Part shown: positions 62,283 to 64,000 of the stretch, piece by piece
Position numbering within the stretch: position 1 is the stretch's first letter
Layout: every line of letters starts with the position of its first letter
Assembly: GCF_900101395.1 (NCBI RefSeq)
Contig: NZ_FMZO01000001.1
Coordinates: forward strand, 186,001-250,000
DNA length: 64,000 nt
Direction of reading: 5' to 3'
DNA from: Niabella drilacis
Lineage (GTDB): Bacteria > Bacteroidota > Bacteroidia > Chitinophagales > Chitinophagaceae
Program-made: the position numbers and the translations under genes
The notes under the pieces: generated by a model
What the model was told of the DNA's origin: nothing
The model's database searches: none
The model's input: the letters and a program-made list of their open reading frames with translations, nothing else

Positions 62283-63001
62283 ACTTCCACGTTTTTTTGT
62301 TTTTCTTCCAAATTCTTAATCAATTCCGATTTCACGACTGTGAAAGTGTGGTCTTTAGCTTCGGCAAATGATATACCGTACTTTCGTTCTATGTCTTGTA
62401 ATTCCTTTGGAAAACGTAATAAAAGATTGTTGTAATATTCATCTAAAACCTCTTTGGCAGGCATTTGAAAACTTATTCGCAACTGAAAACGTCTTAATAA
62501 TGCCGTATCAATAATTTCGGGATGATTGGTGGCACATATTAATAAGGCATTATTGGGAAAATAATCTATTAACTGGATAATGGTGTTTACCAATCTTCGC
62601 ATTTCGCCTACGTCTTTATCGTCATTTCCTCTTGCTTTCCCTATCTGGTCAAATTCATCTAAAAACAGAATGGCTTTTTCCCTGCCAGCCTTATCAAAAA
62701 TCTGTTTGATATTCTGTGAGGTCTCGCCAATGCGTGAACATACTACATTGCTTAAATCGAGTATCAGGATGTTCTTTCCCAATGCCTGCGCAATGGCTTT
62801 GGCGGTCATTGTTTTGCCACAACCCGAGCTGCCGTGAAGCAATAGTTTATTGTTTACCGGCAGTCCATATTGATTTAATTCATCAAAATAGGTGTGTTCT
62901 TTTATAAGCTGTTCAATACTTTTTCGGTTGACTTCATCAAGGAATATATCCTTTAGAGATACCTGTTCTTTGTCGTTTATAATAAGGTTAAATACGTTCA
63001 T
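62264..63001 (-). CDS. AAA+ ATPase, single-domain, proteasomal/26S-like type
   Basis: A 245-residue AAA+ protein: Walker A LHGSSGCGKTMTAKAIA, Walker B AILFLDEFDQIGKA, sensor 1 ALLICATNHPE, arginine finger region TALLRRFQLRISF. A short N-terminal helical segment precedes the ATPase core, and a charged helical tail follows it. In mobile elements such small ATPases often pair with a subtilase. No protease gene is present here. Its gene overlaps the YggS-like gene, so the two are probably translated together. Confidence 0.88.
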   Translation of the reverse strand: MNVFNLIINDKEQVSLKDIFLDEVNRKSIEQLIKEHTYFDELNQYGLPVNNKLLLHGSSGCGKTMTAKAIAQALGKNILILDLSNVVCSRIGETSQNIKQIFDKAGREKAILFLDEFDQIGKARGNDDKDVGEMRRLVNTIIQLIDYFPNNALLICATNHPEIIDTALLRRFQLRISFQMPAKEVLDEYYNNLLLRFPKELQDIERKYGISFAEAKDHTFTVVKSELIKNLEEKQKNVEVWAKKF

Positions 63002-63051
63002 AGTTTCTCTGATACATATAATAGACTGCTACAATGCAATTGTCAGGGGTA

Positions 63052-63693
63052 CTAAAATGTGTATGGATTTACGTTTAAGTTCTGTTTTTTCATTTCGTGT
63101 TCAGGGCAATCAATTCTTAGGTCTGTAACCTGTAGCTCTTGATTAAGCAGTTTGCAAAAATGCTTTTGCCCTTTATCGGATGATTGATAATAAGCGCACG
63201 ACATACACATCCTTTGGACAGTAATCACTTCCGATTTATTTAAGTGCCGTATAATATTAAGTAAACTTAAAAGCAGGTTTTCCTTATCCTCCTGGTGTAG
63301 GTTATTAATTGGGGTTCTGATTTCTTTTGTGAAAAGTGATACTTTATCTGTAATCGCTTCCCCCTTTTTTGTCAGATTTATAATATAGCTTCTTGTGTCG
63401 TTCAGCAAGTAATCTTTTTTGATGAGATTTTTTTGCTCCAATGTTTTAATCGTGTCACTAATAGTAGCTTTGGTCATATTAAATTCATCAGCCAAATAGC
63501 TCACTTTTCTTTTCTCCTCACTGTGATGAAGTAAGAAAATCATAACCTGCACCTGAATAGGGCTTAAAGAAAATTTCTTGCTTTCCTGCCATAACAAAAC
63601 ACGGAAAGCCTGAGATATTCTCTCCAAAGAAGCAACAATCTTGCTTTCTATGCTATTGTTCTGCTGTTTCAGGTCGAAATCAGACGTGCTCAT
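63052..63693 (-). CDS. MarR-family regulator with C-terminal four-Cys motif
   Basis: A 213-residue winged-helix regulator. The MarR core is seen in KFSLSPIQVQVMIFLLHHSE, VSYLADEFNMTKATISDTIK (recognition helix) and the wing DYLLNDTRSYIINLTKKGEA. A C-terminal extension (about residues 160-205) has the pattern C-x2-C-x13-C-x15-C ending CPEHE, likely a zinc or iron-sulfur site not found in typical MarR proteins. It lies between the DUF2024 and AAA+ genes and may control both. A partly symmetrical A/T-rich site (AAGT...ACTT around GTGTAATATAC) lies just upstream at about 63700-63718. Confidence 0.85.
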   Translation of the reverse strand: MSTSDFDLKQQNNSIESKIVASLERISQAFRVLLWQESKKFSLSPIQVQVMIFLLHHSEEKRKVSYLADEFNMTKATISDTIKTLEQKNLIKKDYLLNDTRSYIINLTKKGEAITDKVSLFTKEIRTPINNLHQEDKENLLLSLLNIIRHLNKSEVITVQRMCMSCAYYQSSDKGQKHFCKLLNQELQVTDLRIDCPEHEMKKQNLNVNPYTF

Positions 63694-63723
63694 ATAATTT
63701 TAAGTTTGTGTAATATACTTGAA

Positions 63724-63987
63724 TTAATTGCATCCCTGCATTTCTATAATGTGATAGCCCTTTGCTTTAACCGATTTTTTTATCTCCGGGGAAGCCTCTT
63801 CAATATGGCAAAACTGGCATTCTTTTGAAGTTAATGATTGTGCTTCCTGTCCCTTCGTTTTAAGGTACTCCTTTCCATAGCCGTAAATTACAGCTGCATC
63901 ATTTATTGCTACCGGCACAAGGATATCAAAGTGCATTATTAGACCATCCATCCTTGTTACATACGTGTCCCAAACTGTTACCTGCAT
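63724..63987 (-). CDS. DUF2024 family protein with CxxCH motif
   Basis: An 87-residue protein of the DUF2024 family: MQVTVWDTYVTRMDGLIMHF, VAINDAAVIYGYGKEYLKTK, then SKECQFCHIEEASPEI and a C-terminal GYHIIEMQGC. No signal peptide, so the CQFCH is unlikely to bind haem c and may bind metal or take part in thiol chemistry. Function of the family is unknown. First visible gene of the minus-strand set; its promoter is near or beyond the window edge. Confidence 0.82.
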   Translation of the reverse strand: MQVTVWDTYVTRMDGLIMHFDILVPVAINDAAVIYGYGKEYLKTKGQEAQSLTSKECQFCHIEEASPEIKKSVKAKGYHIIEMQGCN

Positions 63988-64000
63988 TCTTTATATTTTA

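Noticed and set aside
62264-63001. Known AAA+-subtilase defence pair
   Set aside because: The ATPase type fits, but no subtilase or other protease gene is present in the visible operon.
63724-63987. Cytochrome c because of CQFCH
   Set aside because: No signal peptide or membrane anchor, and the sequence matches DUF2024, so haem c attachment is unlikely.

Overview
The window is chromosomal DNA from a member of the Bacteroidota, most likely the family Chitinophagaceae. Four things support this: type IX secretion/gliding genes (gldM, gldN), a SusC/SusD pair, a short RpoD without region 1.1, and Bacteroidota-type -7 boxes (TAnnTTTG) in place of E. coli promoters and Shine-Dalgarno sites. Most genes are of moderate GC. 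The last 3.3 kb is clearly more A/T-rich.

Layout. 0-3.5 kb: gldM, gldN and an outer-membrane beta-barrel gene. 3.6-9 kb: housekeeping genes (DUF4197 lipoprotein, YqgE, orphan histidine kinase, NlpE-like lipoprotein, M10-type protease, endonuclease III). 9.3-14 kb: one SusC/SusD pair. 14-17.4 kb: M42 aminopeptidase, peptide deformylase, a GDPD/PLC-like secreted protein and a lipoprotein. 17.7-30.9 kb: the S10-spc ribosomal protein operon from rpsJ to secY and map. The usual infA-rpmJ-rpsM-rpsK-rpsD-rpoA-rplQ block does not follow. 30.9-41 kb: UDP-glucose dehydrogenase, Lhr-type helicase plus PdeM-like phosphoesterase, a large secreted protein of unknown function, Hsp20, bacilliredoxin, Lgt and RpoD. 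41-41.8 kb: a repeat-rich gap holding a gene fragment, REP-like hairpins and a 163-bp palindrome. 41.8-47.9 kb: a sugar-nucleotide reductase-like gene, an arginine deiminase operon (arcA-ctlX-DUF1684), an EamA transporter and PPK2. 48-50.5 kb: a periplasmic sulfur-redox-like cluster (TsdA-like dihaem cytochrome c, DsrE-like protein, ModA-like binding protein). 50.8-57.7 kb: three glycoside hydrolases (GH99-like, GH106, GH78) for rhamnose-containing glycans. 58.5-59.6 kb: a seven-repeat propeller lipoprotein. 60.4-64 kb: tRNA-Ser(UGA), a decayed tyrosine-recombinase fragment, then a five-gene minus-strand set (DUF2024, Cys-rich MarR, AAA+ ATPase, YggS-like PLP protein, class I glutamine amidotransferase) that looks like the remains of an integrated island.

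The most unusual signal is non-coding. Many gaps between genes, above all inside the ribosomal operon, hold degenerate tandem arrays with a period of 7 nt (sometimes 8). They are often arranged as two facing arms that could fold into a hairpin and end just before the next start codon. Each locus has its own repeat word. Upstream of the DUF4197 gene the array is perfect: 15 copies of a 7-mer. A second recurring layout is a -7 promoter box followed at once by a hairpin, seen before rpsJ, rplO, secY and map; before secY and map the hairpin carries a T-tract and so looks like an attenuator. A third is a hairpin-plus-A-rich leader present in two nearly identical copies (2.8 and 45.9 kb).
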